Assembly (NCBI GenBank): GCA_030592625.1
Contig: JAUVIY010000128.1
Span: 1-7,286 of the forward strand
Reading direction: 5' to 3'
Source of the DNA: Spirochaeta sp.
GTDB lineage: Bacteria; Spirochaetota; Spirochaetia; DSM-2461
DNA: 7,286 nucleotides
Notes under the pieces: generated by a model
Databases searched by the model: none
Told to the model about the DNA's origin: nothing
The model's input: only the letters and a program-made list of their open reading frames with translations
Position numbers and translations under genes: made by a program
Shown: positions 1 to 7,063 of the stretch, one piece after another
Layout of the letters: each line of letters begins with the position of its first letter
Position numbering within the stretch: position 1 is the first letter of the stretch

Positions 1-165
1 ATCGGCATCATGGGAGTCGCCGAACTCAATGACGGTATGATGGCCGCGGATGTTGAACTGGCGGTCCGCGGCGGCTGTGAAGTCCGGCGGCATAACTGGT
101 TCGGCGGCATGGTTCCCGGTGCCGAAGAACTGGCGATGCGGGTCAAGGAGGATCTGAATGGTTAA
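1..165 (+). CDS. 2-oxoacid:ferredoxin oxidoreductase alpha subunit, C-terminal end (partial)
   Basis: Only the last 54 codons are in the window, in frame 1, ending at the TAA at 163-165. The stretch VAELNDGMMAADVELAVRGG followed by WFGGMVPGAEEL matches the usual C-terminus of VOR/KOR-type alpha subunits. Those carry a V-E-x-N-x-G-Q-like strand, then a VxLAV helix and a GGxxPxxEEI end. In this enzyme family the alpha subunit binds the 2-oxoacid and pairs with the TPP-binding beta subunit in the cytoplasm. The next gene encodes beta and gamma and starts inside this one (ATG at 158, 8-base overlap), so the two are co-transcribed and probably translationally coupled. The Q of the usual NxGQ is absent here (NDGMM). 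The 5' part, and any ferredoxin-like delta subunit upstream, lie outside the window. The family call is fairly secure from context; the substrate cannot be read from this fragment. Confidence 0.8.
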   Translation: MGIMGVAELNDGMMAADVELAVRGGCEVRRHNWFGGMVPGAEELAMRVKEDLNG

Positions 166-1570
166 ACACGCCAAGCCCAAGGGCTTTTACGATACCTTCG
201 AGAGAAAGAGTTCCGTACCGGGCCCCGAGTCCGAAACGACTCATTATTGTCCGGGCTGCGGACATGGGACGGTCCATAAGCTCATCGCCGAGGCTCTGGA
301 AGATCTGGGGATTCAAGACCGGACTGTATTCCTTTCTCCGGTAGGCTGTTCGGTTTTCGGTTACTACTATTTCGATACCGGCAATATCCAATGCTCCCAT
401 GGGCGGGCACCGGCGGTAGGGACGGGAGTCATCCGGTCTCTGGACGATGCCGTGGTAATCTCCTACCAGGGAGACGGAGATCTGGCGGCTATCGGCACTG
501 CTGAAATTGTCCATGCGGCGAACCGTGATGAGAACATGGCCGTTTTCTTTGTTAATAACGCCATATACGGCATGACCGGAGGTCAACTGGCCCCCACGAC
601 GCTCCTCGGTCAGGAAACCTCCACCACTCCGTTGGGACGCCTGGCAGACAGGGAGGGCGGCCCCATACATATGGCCGAAATGCTTGATGCCCTGGATGGA
701 CCGGCATTCATCGAGAGAACCTCCCTCGGGGATGCCGCAAGGGTGATGAAAACCCGCAAGGCCATCCGTAAAGCACTCACCAACCAGGTTGAGCGCCGGG
801 GATTCAGTTTCGTCGAAATCCTCTCCCCTTGTCCCGTCGGCTGGAAGCTTACTCCCACTCAATCCCGGTCCTGGATTAAAGACACCATGGAGAACGTGTT
901 CGAGCTGAAGCGCTTTCGTGACCGGGAGGATGAAATCAGGGGTACCGGACGCATGCCCCTGATAAACGATGACGATTTGAAGGAGCTGCTCGGGTCGGAA
1001 CACGGTGAGGAGGTTCGTACCGGTAAAAAGCTCGAAGCCGAATGCCGTGTGAAAATCGCGGGTTTCGGAGGCCAGGGTGTGATGTCCGCAGGTGTTCTGC
1101 TGGCCAACGCCGCAATCGGCGAAGGCCTGGAAGCCACATGGCTGCCCTCATACGGACCGGAAATGAGAGGCGGAACCGCGAATGCCAGCATTGTGGTATC
1201 GGATGAACCGGTCGGTTCGCCGGTAGTGGACAAACCTTCAGCCCTGCTGGCGATGAACGGTCCGTCCCTGGACTCTCTTGAGGAAACCGTAGCCTCCGGC
1301 GGACTGATTATCGTTAATAGTTCTCTGGTGAAGCGCAAGGTGAACCGGGATGACGTGAAGGTGGTTTATGCTCCGATAAGCGCTATGGCCGCCGAAGCGG
1401 GCTTTCTGAAAGGGGCCAATATCGTGATGCTGTCACTTTATCTGCTGGAAACAGGAATTCCGGGAATCGAAACTCTGAAAACTGTAATCCCCAAGTCTCT
1501 CAAGAAAAAAGAACTTGTGGACGTGAATCTGAACCTGGTGAAAGTGGCTGAGGAGTTCCATGCATCCTGA
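158..1570 (+). CDS. 2-oxoacid:ferredoxin oxidoreductase, fused beta (TPP-binding) and gamma subunits, likely branched-chain 2-oxoacid type
   Basis: This 470-residue protein joins two subunits that are often separate. Residues about 25-265 are the TPP-binding beta domain. They show CPGCGH (31-36), PVGCS (61-65), HGRAPAVGTG (81-90), the TPP/Mg motif GDGD (105-108) with NNAIYGMTGGQ (133-143), and CPVGW (225-229). Cys31, 34, 64 and 225 match the positions that bind a [4Fe-4S] cluster in the family, so the proximal cluster is probably kept. Residues about 295-465 are the gamma domain, with GFGGQGV (302-308) and SYGPEMRGGTAN (331-342). With the upstream alpha subunit it should oxidatively decarboxylate a 2-oxoacid to acyl-CoA, reducing ferredoxin. 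The beta motifs resemble 2-oxoisovalerate or 2-oxoglutarate types more than pyruvate types. The downstream buk and ptb favour a branched or short acyl-CoA product. The start is set by AAGGAGG at 145-151, six bases before the ATG. Family assignment is strong; substrate is inference. Confidence 0.93.
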   Translation: MVKHAKPKGFYDTFERKSSVPGPESETTHYCPGCGHGTVHKLIAEALEDLGIQDRTVFLSPVGCSVFGYYYFDTGNIQCSHGRAPAVGTGVIRSLDDAVVISYQGDGDLAAIGTAEIVHAANRDENMAVFFVNNAIYGMTGGQLAPTTLLGQETSTTPLGRLADREGGPIHMAEMLDALDGPAFIERTSLGDAARVMKTRKAIRKALTNQVERRGFSFVEILSPCPVGWKLTPTQSRSWIKDTMENVFELKRFRDREDEIRGTGRMPLINDDDLKELLGSEHGEEVRTGKKLEAECRVKIAGFGGQGVMSAGVLLANAAIGEGLEATWLPSYGPEMRGGTANASIVVSDEPVGSPVVDKPSALLAMNGPSLDSLEETVASGGLIIVNSSLVKRKVNRDDVKVVYAPISAMAAEAGFLKGANIVMLSLYLLETGIPGIETLKTVIPKSLKKKELVDVNLNLVKVAEEFHAS

Positions 1571-2663
1571 CTCCGAACGGATCCTTGTTATCAATCCGGG
1601 TTCCACTTCCACCAAAGTGGCAATATTCACCGGATTGAAGAAGCAAGCTGAAACCACCGCATCCCACAGCACCGAGGATCTCCATTCCTTCGAGCATCTT
1701 CTCGATCAGCTTTTTTTCAGGGAGGCCGTAATCCGCCGTTTTCTCAAGGAGCAGGGGTGGAAGGTTGAAGACCTCGATGGGGTTGTGGGCCGGGGGGGCA
1801 TGCTCCACCCGCTGGAGGGCGGGGTTTATGAAGTGGGCTCCGATATGCTGGCCGATCTCCGATCCGGACGCTACGGTGATCATGCGAGCAATCTCGGTGC
1901 TCCACTGGCCCGGGAAATTGCCGACAGAGCGGGCTGTCCCGCCTATATCGTCGATCCTATTGCTGTCGATGAACTCGATGAACCGGCCCGGTTGTCAGGG
2001 CATCCCGAACTGCCCCGCAGAAGCATTTTTCATGCTCTCAATCAACGCAGTGTCGCCCGTATGGTAGCCGTGAAAATCGGTAAGGCCTATGAAAAATCCC
2101 GGCTCATCGTTGCTCATATGGGAGGTGGGATTACTATAGGTGCCCATAAAGACGGCCGTGTCATTGATGTGAATAACGGTTTGGACGGAGATGGTCCATT
2201 CTCTCCGGAACGAACCGGTTCTCTACCGACGGGACAGATAGTGTCCCTCTGTTTCAGATCGGGTAAATCCGAGGGAGATGTACGCCGGATGATAAAAGGG
2301 GCAGGGGGTGTGGTGGCCTATTGCGGTACCAACGATATTCGGGAACTGATCAGCAGGATCGATAAGAGCGCGGCGAATATCCCGGCCGATGCCATTCCCC
2401 CATCGGTCGTATTCGAAGCCCTGTGCCGGCAGATTTCTCAGGCTATCTGTGCTCATGGGGCCACGCTTGAGGGCCGGGTGGATGCGGTTATTCTCACAGG
2501 TGGCATGGCCCATTCCACTCTCCTCGTGGAAAAACTTAAATCCATGTGCGGCTGGATGGCCCCTGTGGAAGTCGTTCCCGGAGAGAGGGAAATGGAAGCC
2601 CTGGCCGAGGGCTGTGTCCGGGCAATCAGAGGTGACGAGCAGGCCAGGGAGTATATTGGATGA
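1560..2663 (+). CDS. buk: Butyrate kinase (short/branched-chain fatty acid kinase)
   Basis: Catalyses acyl-phosphate + ADP to carboxylate + ATP (butyrate, and in many family members isobutyrate or other short acids), giving substrate-level ATP in the cytoplasm. It belongs to the acetate/butyrate kinase (ASKHA) fold. Visible motifs are NPGSTSTKVAIF (12-23, first phosphate loop), GRGG (77-80), HASNLGAPLA (108-117), VDPIAVDELDEPARLSG (131-147), RSIFHALNQRSVAR (154-167), AHMGGGITIGAHKDGRVIDV (185-204), GPFSPERTGSLP (212-223), GGVVAYCGTNDIRE (249-262) and ILTGGMAHS (311-319). These are the classic Buk signatures rather than AckA ones. The length of 367 aa is close to the usual 355-360. It starts 11 bases inside the preceding gene, with AGGAG at 1551-1555 only four bases before the ATG. 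It overlaps ptb by ATGA at 2660-2663. With Ptb it completes acyl-CoA to acid conversion. Confidence 0.95.
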   Translation: MHPDSERILVINPGSTSTKVAIFTGLKKQAETTASHSTEDLHSFEHLLDQLFFREAVIRRFLKEQGWKVEDLDGVVGRGGMLHPLEGGVYEVGSDMLADLRSGRYGDHASNLGAPLAREIADRAGCPAYIVDPIAVDELDEPARLSGHPELPRRSIFHALNQRSVARMVAVKIGKAYEKSRLIVAHMGGGITIGAHKDGRVIDVNNGLDGDGPFSPERTGSLPTGQIVSLCFRSGKSEGDVRRMIKGAGGVVAYCGTNDIRELISRIDKSAANIPADAIPPSVVFEALCRQISQAICAHGATLEGRVDAVILTGGMAHSTLLVEKLKSMCGWMAPVEVVPGEREMEALAEGCVRAIRGDEQAREYIG

Positions 2664-3574
2664 CCTTTCAGGATATCACTGAAATTGAGAGAGGCTTCAG
2701 TGGGCCGGCTGTTGCCGTAGCGGGGGCTGATGACGATGCGGTTCTGGGTGCGGTTGCCGCCGGGCTTGCCGCCGGAGTGGATTTCTATCTTGTTGGAAAT
2801 CCGGAGAGTATCCGCAGAACCGCAGATGTACATGGTGTTGATCTCGGATCGGCGACATTGGTGGAGCCCGAGGAGCCTGATGAGGCGTTTATATGCCGGA
2901 CTGCAGCGAGACTGTGCGCCAGAGCTGAGGCCGGCGTTCTGATGAAGGGCCTTGTCGGTACGGCGGCGTTCACAAGGGCCATCCTGGACAAGGAGATCGG
3001 GCTCACCGGGGAAGGAGTATTACTCAGCCACGTCGGTCTTTTTGCCGATCCCAGAAACGGCCGGTTTTTCCTGATCAGTGATGCCGCCATCAATATAACA
3101 CCGGATATTGAAGCCAAGAAAAAAATCCTCTCCAATATCGTCGATGTCGCCAGGTCCCTGGGCATCGATGAACCGAAAATCGCTCTGTTGGCTCCGGTAG
3201 AAAAAGTATCTCCCAAGATTCAGAGCACAGTGGACTCGGCGGAACTCAAAAACTGGCTGAACGGCGGTGCTCTGGGTAAGGCCGTGGCAGACGGACCCTT
3301 TGCCCTGGATGTGGCTGCATCTTCGGCAGCAGCGGAGATTAAGGGTTTGAAGAGTCCTGTAGCCGGCCGGGCCGATATATATCTTGTACCGAATCTCGAT
3401 GCAGGGAATGTTCTATATAAATCCCTGACGGTATTTGCCGGAGCAGAATCAGCTGGTATTCTGGCCGGGGCACGGGTTCCGGTCGTCCTCACCAGCCGGG
3501 CGGATTCGGAAGTAGTGAAAATCGCATCTCTGGGGCTGGCACTGCAGATTGCTTCCGCTAATCTCAGTTCATGA
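2660..3574 (+). CDS. ptb: Phosphate butyryltransferase (phosphate acetyl/butyryl transferase family)
   Basis: Exchanges the CoA of an acyl-CoA for phosphate, giving the acyl-phosphate used by the adjacent butyrate kinase. The 304-residue length fits the short Ptb type, not the long Pta with extra N-terminal domains. Visible family motifs are VLMKGLVGTAAFTRAIL (93-109), SHVGLF (123-128), SDAAINITPD (140-149), LLAPVEKVSPKIQSTVDS (176-193), DGPFALDVAASSAAAEIKG (211-229), VAGRADIYLVPNLDAGNVLYK (234-254, last two-thirds of the CoA-binding lobe) and VPVVLTSRADS (273-283). The start ATG overlaps the buk stop (ATGA), with AGGGAG at 2646-2651 eight bases upstream. The C-terminus overlaps the next gene by four bases. 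Members differ in acyl preference, so acetyl-, butyryl- or isobutyryl-CoA cannot be separated by eye. The neighbouring branched-chain-type oxidoreductase favours isobutyryl- or isovaleryl-CoA. Confidence 0.93.
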   Translation: MTFQDITEIERGFSGPAVAVAGADDDAVLGAVAAGLAAGVDFYLVGNPESIRRTADVHGVDLGSATLVEPEEPDEAFICRTAARLCARAEAGVLMKGLVGTAAFTRAILDKEIGLTGEGVLLSHVGLFADPRNGRFFLISDAAINITPDIEAKKKILSNIVDVARSLGIDEPKIALLAPVEKVSPKIQSTVDSAELKNWLNGGALGKAVADGPFALDVAASSAAAEIKGLKSPVAGRADIYLVPNLDAGNVLYKSLTVFAGAESAGILAGARVPVVLTSRADSEVVKIASLGLALQIASANLSS

Positions 3575-4500
3575 TCCGTTTCTGGAATCTCATCCGGGTA
3601 TTCGCAGCCGTTCTGGTCTGCTATCTGCTGCTGCTTCTTGCATCAAGGCAATTAAACTCTTTTGCCGCCCGTTTGGTACATCCTGTGTTCGGCCCCCGTT
3701 CAGGGGCGGTACCTCTGATCATCGCTCATCAGGGAGGAAATCTGGAGAGGCCTGATGCAACCAGGGCTTCTTTCGACCACGGGCATGATTCGGGTGCAGA
3801 TGTACTTGAAATGGATGTACATCCCAGCTCAGACGGATATCTGGCGGTTCTTCACGATGCCACCGTCGACCGGACCACAAACGGCAGGGGTTCTGTTGCC
3901 GATATGACGATGGGAGAAATCCGAAAGCTGGATGCCGGATATTGGTGGCCCTATCATTCCAATGACGATGTGAATAAAGCAAAAGTGCCTGTGGATCAGG
4001 AATTTCCCTGGCGGGGGAAGGGTCTCACAATCATGTCATTCGGCGAAATTCTTGATAATTTTCCCGATATGCCGCTGAATGTGGAATTGAAGGAACCCGG
4101 CGACTATGGAGCCCGCCTGCTGGCCGGTGAATTGATCCGGGCCGGCCGGATTGGAGATGTCCTTGTAGTCAGTGAACACAAGGATGCGATTCGGGCGTTT
4201 CGCCAATTTGCTCCTGATACCGCGACAGGTGCCTCAAGGGCGGAAGTCCTCCGTTTTACCATTCTTTCAAAATTCGCTCTGGAGGGACTTTCGCTTGTGA
4301 AGGCCGATGTACTTCAGGTTCCCGTTCGACAGGGAACTTTCCGCATCGTCACGCCCTCATTCATCCGTGCAGCGCATCGGCAGGGTATTTCGGTTCATGT
4401 CTGGACGATCAATGACGCCGAAGAAATGGATCGGCTGATAGCCATGGGAGTCGACGGCATCATCACCGACAGGCCTTCTTTGCCGGCGGGAAAACTTTAA
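3571..4500 (+). CDS. Membrane-anchored glycerophosphodiester phosphodiesterase family protein
   Basis: A 309-residue GDPD/UgpQ-like TIM barrel behind one N-terminal hydrophobic segment (about 8-24), which is probably an uncleaved anchor placing the enzyme outside the cytoplasmic membrane. The family hydrolyses glycerophosphodiesters to glycerol-3-phosphate and an alcohol. Visible motifs are AHQGG (52-56, catalytic His53), VLEMDVH (78-84, metal ligands Glu80 and Asp82), LHDATVDRTTNGRG (94-107, second catalytic His95), NVELKEPG (170-177, Glu172 and Lys174), HVWTIND (276-282) and GVDGIITDRP (293-302). Two positions deviate from the textbook barrel. The HRG arginine is Gln54, and the usual P-E-N-T is P-D-A-T (61-64). 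I believe HQG variants occur in a known subgroup, so activity is likely but the substrate is uncertain. The start lies in an ATGA overlap with ptb and has no Shine-Dalgarno sequence, implying translational coupling. Its function has no obvious link to the operon. Confidence 0.88.
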   Translation: MIRFWNLIRVFAAVLVCYLLLLLASRQLNSFAARLVHPVFGPRSGAVPLIIAHQGGNLERPDATRASFDHGHDSGADVLEMDVHPSSDGYLAVLHDATVDRTTNGRGSVADMTMGEIRKLDAGYWWPYHSNDDVNKAKVPVDQEFPWRGKGLTIMSFGEILDNFPDMPLNVELKEPGDYGARLLAGELIRAGRIGDVLVVSEHKDAIRAFRQFAPDTATGASRAEVLRFTILSKFALEGLSLVKADVLQVPVRQGTFRIVTPSFIRAAHRQGISVHVWTINDAEEMDRLIAMGVDGIITDRPSLPAGKL

Positions 4501-4509
4501 TCGAGGTTC

Positions 4510-4531
4510 TTTCAAAATTACCATTTTGAAA
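4510..4531. terminator. Candidate bidirectional hairpin between convergent genes
   Basis: Perfect nine-base inverted repeat TTTCAAAAT / ATTTTGAAA around a four-base TACC loop. It sits in the 36-base gap between the stop of the phosphodiesterase gene (4500) and the stop of the minus-strand lipoprotein gene (4537). The position is what a shared terminator would need. The stem is AT-rich and no clean U-run follows on either strand, so it is a weak intrinsic terminator at best. AAATTACC occurs twice here (4515-4522, 4529-4536), partly overlapping the stem. Confidence 0.4.
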
Positions 4532-4536
4532 TTACC

Positions 4537-6051
4537 TTAATCGATTCGGTAAAGTTCCAGATTATGCGAGAGAAAATCGCTGAAGGCCAGATATCGTCCA
4601 TCAGGACTGATATCCAGCCCGGTAGGCTGATCCCGTCCCCATATCCAGTCCTCCACCAGCCCGGACTCCAGGTTGATGATAAATATTTTGCCGAATACAT
4701 AACCCTTGTGAAGATAGCCGTTAACGGGATTATTAGGGCCGCGACATGATACGAAGAGGCGGCTCCCGTCAGGGGACAATGCGCATGTGTTCGGTTTTTC
4801 TCCCACCTGCCACCAACCGAGCCATTCGCCGTCTTCCGACAGGCGATAGACTCTCTTCACTCCCATAGCCGTGACATAGTATTCCCCTCGAGTTTCATCA
4901 TGAATGATATGCCTCATGGCGAATGCCCGCCCCGGGGCGGTATCGTAGGTTGTCAGGCGCCTCCCGGTCCCAAGGTCAATACGATCGATTCCCGAACTGG
5001 AGAAGATGGCCACCAGCAAATTATCCCCGTCCGGGGAGAACGCCATCCCTCTGGGAGTGCCGCTGGTATCGAAGCTCCGCAGTTCCCGCCTTGCGGCCGC
5101 ATCAATCTCAACAATGGAATCCGAATCCCAGCAGGACGCATACACCCGGCTTTCATCAGAAGAGGACAGCAGCACTTTCGGCCACTTTCCGCTCAGGATG
5201 ATGGAGGAGAGGTATTCCCCTTTGTCCAGACTGAATACATGGATGGTGTCCAGGGTCATCTGGGACAACCAGATTTCATTTCTGTCGGCTAGAATCACCG
5301 TGTCCACGAATCCGAAATCTTTCCGATATTCCTCGGGTACCTGCAGATCCCGGAGTTTGGAAAACGGCTCCAACCGGTACTGACTGAGAGCCGTTAAATC
5401 GCCCAGGTTGGTGACGAACACCGACTTCCCGTCAGGGGTGAAACGGACACTTTTCGGCTGGTAGCCGGTGGGGATTTCACCCACATGGGTCAGGGGACCG
5501 CTAGTACGTTCCAGCTTGGCCTCGAAACTGCCCGCAACTTCTGAAAGTTCAATAATCAGGGGTTCATAGCCGGGTGCCCTGATTACCGCCGCGCCGGCAT
5601 TAGTGCTGTAAAAGACAATGTCTTTATCCTGTTTCATGACAAGAGGTTTTTTCAAACGACCGTTAACGGATATGAAAACTTCAGAATCCTGGGGAAATAT
5701 CCGGAACGCGATTTCCCTCGAAGTACCGGAAGACGAGTAAGCTGAAAGACGACGAATCAGCTCAGAGTCGGGATCGGCGACAGGTGTCGTCTTGACGGAA
5801 TCATGGACAACAGCGGTCTGTACTGAAACAGCTTGAACTTCAACGGATAGTTCCGGAACCGGCTTCTCAACTGCGGTATCTGTCGTGGTGTCTGCCTGGG
5901 TTTCTACCGGGGCATCGACAGGGGTATCGGTTGGAATGTCAGCATGGGCGTCTGGCTGAATGTCGGAAGGCGGACGGTCCGTCGTTACGGGTGTGGCGCA
6001 AGAGGTCAGCAGAAATAACAGTAAAACCGTGACGACGGCGGCAATTTTCAC
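4537..6051 (-). CDS. Lipoprotein with PEGA-like domain and C-terminal YVTN/WD40-like beta-propeller
   Basis: 504 residues, exported and lipidated. A short basic and hydrophobic signal (1-17) ends in lipobox LTSC, with Cys18 as the lipidation site, followed by Ala, which would not retain it at the inner membrane under E. coli rules. Residues about 19-75 are low-complexity, rich in Asp, Thr, Pro, Val and Ala, and look like a flexible tether. Residues about 114-182 resemble a PEGA domain (EVFISVNGRLKKPL ... VIRAPGYEPLIIELSE). From about 187 to the end come repeated propeller strands, each with a P-x-x-x-x-x-SPDG-x-x-L/V-x-V/A core: FTPDGKSVFVTN (204-215), LLSSSDESRVYAS, MAFSPDGDNLLVA, CALSPDGSRLFVS and LDISPDGRYLAFS. 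This fits a seven-blade YVTN-type propeller, which in the family serves as a binding or scaffold surface. No catalytic residues are evident. The start is GTG (6049-6051); an in-frame TGA lies 15 bases upstream, so no longer form exists. No clear Shine-Dalgarno is visible. Exact role unknown. Confidence 0.85.
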   Translation of the reverse strand: MKIAAVVTVLLLFLLTSCATPVTTDRPPSDIQPDAHADIPTDTPVDAPVETQADTTTDTAVEKPVPELSVEVQAVSVQTAVVHDSVKTTPVADPDSELIRRLSAYSSSGTSREIAFRIFPQDSEVFISVNGRLKKPLVMKQDKDIVFYSTNAGAAVIRAPGYEPLIIELSEVAGSFEAKLERTSGPLTHVGEIPTGYQPKSVRFTPDGKSVFVTNLGDLTALSQYRLEPFSKLRDLQVPEEYRKDFGFVDTVILADRNEIWLSQMTLDTIHVFSLDKGEYLSSIILSGKWPKVLLSSSDESRVYASCWDSDSIVEIDAAARRELRSFDTSGTPRGMAFSPDGDNLLVAIFSSSGIDRIDLGTGRRLTTYDTAPGRAFAMRHIIHDETRGEYYVTAMGVKRVYRLSEDGEWLGWWQVGEKPNTCALSPDGSRLFVSCRGPNNPVNGYLHKGYVFGKIFIINLESGLVEDWIWGRDQPTGLDISPDGRYLAFSDFLSHNLELYRID

Positions 6052-6080
6052 AATGTCAGGGTGACATCACCGCCGTCATC
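6031..6080 (-). promoter_or_regulatory. Inverted repeat enclosing the lipoprotein start codon (possible translational control hairpin)
   Basis: Arms 6031-6041 (GACGACGGCGG) and 6070-6080 (CCGCCGTCATC) pair over 11 positions on the minus-strand transcript, with one G-U wobble. A second, nested repeat, TGTCA / TGACA (6054-6058, 6062-6066), has a three-base loop. In the mRNA the GTG start lies in the loop between the inner hairpin and the right arm, and the right arm is codons 4-8 of the coding region. Such a stem would bring the initiation region into structure and could limit or control translation. The pairing is seen directly; regulation is inference. Confidence 0.4.
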
Positions 6081-6129
6081 TGACAAGAAGAAATATTTCA
6101 CGGCCGGGGATTCTCAATTCCGGTACATT

Positions 6130-6993
6130 TCATGCAGTGTCGGCGCTGGTCCAGAAATCCTTACGGGCTTTTCTGCGGAAGGGGAGTGTGAGTGGAATCC
6201 AGGCAGGTGTGGCTTTTTTCCATGCGGCATAAGCCGGATACTTTCCACTCGTAATGCCTTCAGCCAGAATTGTGCTTCCGATGAACAGTAAAATGAGAAC
6301 AATCACAGCCGATCCTGAGGGGAACCATGCAAGACCTGCAGTCAGGGGGTAGAGGGACACAGCAATCCATTGGCCCATTTCGCAGACATAATTGGGATGC
6401 CGGGAGTATTTCCACAAACCGAATGTGTTGAAGCCAAGGGCCATTCTCGGATCGTCGGAATTCCCGCGTTTCCTGTAATAGGCGAACTGCTGTTCGTCGG
6501 CGACGGTTTCCATGATGAGAAGAAGGGCATGGATGGCGAAAAGTGCAATATCACCAGCACCCAGGGGTTTATAGGATGTACCGGCCAGGTATAACGGAAA
6601 AGTGAACGCAAAGATGAGGACCAGCTGGAAGTGCGAGATGAAGAAGAAGTTGAATATTTCAAAAACCACCCGGCCGGGAATCTTTTTCCTCATCACTTCC
6701 CAGCGATAGTCCTCGCCGGTGAAACGGCCTTTATCCACCTTGAAGCCGCCCTTGACGGCAAAGTTTCTGGACAGCCGTACGGCCCATGCAATGACGATGA
6801 CACCAGCTATGATAAACCGTGGACTGCCAATGAATCCGGGCAGCCAGATAAGAACGTACACCGCAGGAAGTACAGACCAGAGCCGGTCAACCGATGAGTA
6901 GTTCCGGGTTAATAAACCGTAGAAGAATGAATACAGAATGCAGGCCGCAGTCAGTATCATCGTAACAAGAAGAGGAATAGGTATCGTTTGCAT
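6130..6993 (-). CDS. DUF1295 / steroid 5-alpha-reductase-like integral membrane protein
   Basis: 287 residues with about six or seven hydrophobic helices (roughly 8-28, 38-55, 59-76, 112-138, 146-163, 205-225, 227-246). The C-terminal half carries the family signature: ADEQQFAYYRKR (165-176), FGLWKYSRHPNYVCEMGQWI (191-210) and KYPAYAAWKKATPAWIPL (251-268). These match DUF1295 (PF06966), which is related to the steroid 5-alpha-reductase C-terminal and isoprenylcysteine methyltransferase-like membrane enzymes. In those the RHPNY/E region binds the nucleotide or SAM cofactor. The actual reaction of bacterial DUF1295 proteins is not firmly established; lipid or isoprenoid reduction is the usual guess. 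I start it at ATG 6991-6993 because AAGGAG lies seven bases upstream. A TTG six codons earlier would put that ribosome site inside the gene. The lipoprotein gene follows 78 bases downstream on the same strand and may be co-transcribed. Confidence 0.88.
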   Translation of the reverse strand: MQTIPIPLLVTMILTAACILYSFFYGLLTRNYSSVDRLWSVLPAVYVLIWLPGFIGSPRFIIAGVIVIAWAVRLSRNFAVKGGFKVDKGRFTGEDYRWEVMRKKIPGRVVFEIFNFFFISHFQLVLIFAFTFPLYLAGTSYKPLGAGDIALFAIHALLLIMETVADEQQFAYYRKRGNSDDPRMALGFNTFGLWKYSRHPNYVCEMGQWIAVSLYPLTAGLAWFPSGSAVIVLILLFIGSTILAEGITSGKYPAYAAWKKATPAWIPLTLPFRRKARKDFWTSADTA

Positions 6994-7000
6994 CGGGGGG

Positions 7001-7006
7001 CTCCTT
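7001..7006 (-). promoter_or_regulatory. Shine-Dalgarno of the DUF1295 gene
   Basis: Minus-strand AAGGAG, seven bases before the ATG at 6993. It decides the start against the upstream in-frame TTG at 7011. Confidence 0.75.
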
Positions 7007-7063
7007 CGCAATATGTCACCGACAGTTTCCCATTACTCCGACCCAGGGTCAATGTGACCGGCA

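Noticed and set aside
143..1003. Long minus-strand open frame of 286 codons opposite the oxidoreductase gene
   Set aside because: The plus-strand frame has unmistakable beta-subunit motifs; the opposite frame shows no family features and is a codon-usage shadow.
859..1338. Minus-strand open frame opposite the gamma domain
   Set aside because: Ser/Arg/Pro-rich shadow translation; the real gene is on the plus strand.
2785..3216. Minus-strand open frame inside ptb
   Set aside because: Overlaps clear Ptb motifs on the other strand and has no ribosome site or recognisable domain.
6090..6117. Promoter for the lipoprotein gene (minus TTGAGA, then ATATTT/TATTTC) and the palindrome GAAATATTTC at 6090-6099
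   Set aside because: The hexamers match consensus weakly and a single 10-base AT palindrome is common by chance.
6994..7011. TTG start extending the DUF1295 protein by six residues
   Set aside because: The AAGGAG ribosome site would then lie within the gene; the ATG at 6993 has ideal spacing.
7024..7052. Promoter for the DUF1295 gene (minus TTGACC with a 17-base spacer to GAAACT)
   Set aside because: The -35 is good but the -10 is poor, so it was not listed as a feature; it remains possible.
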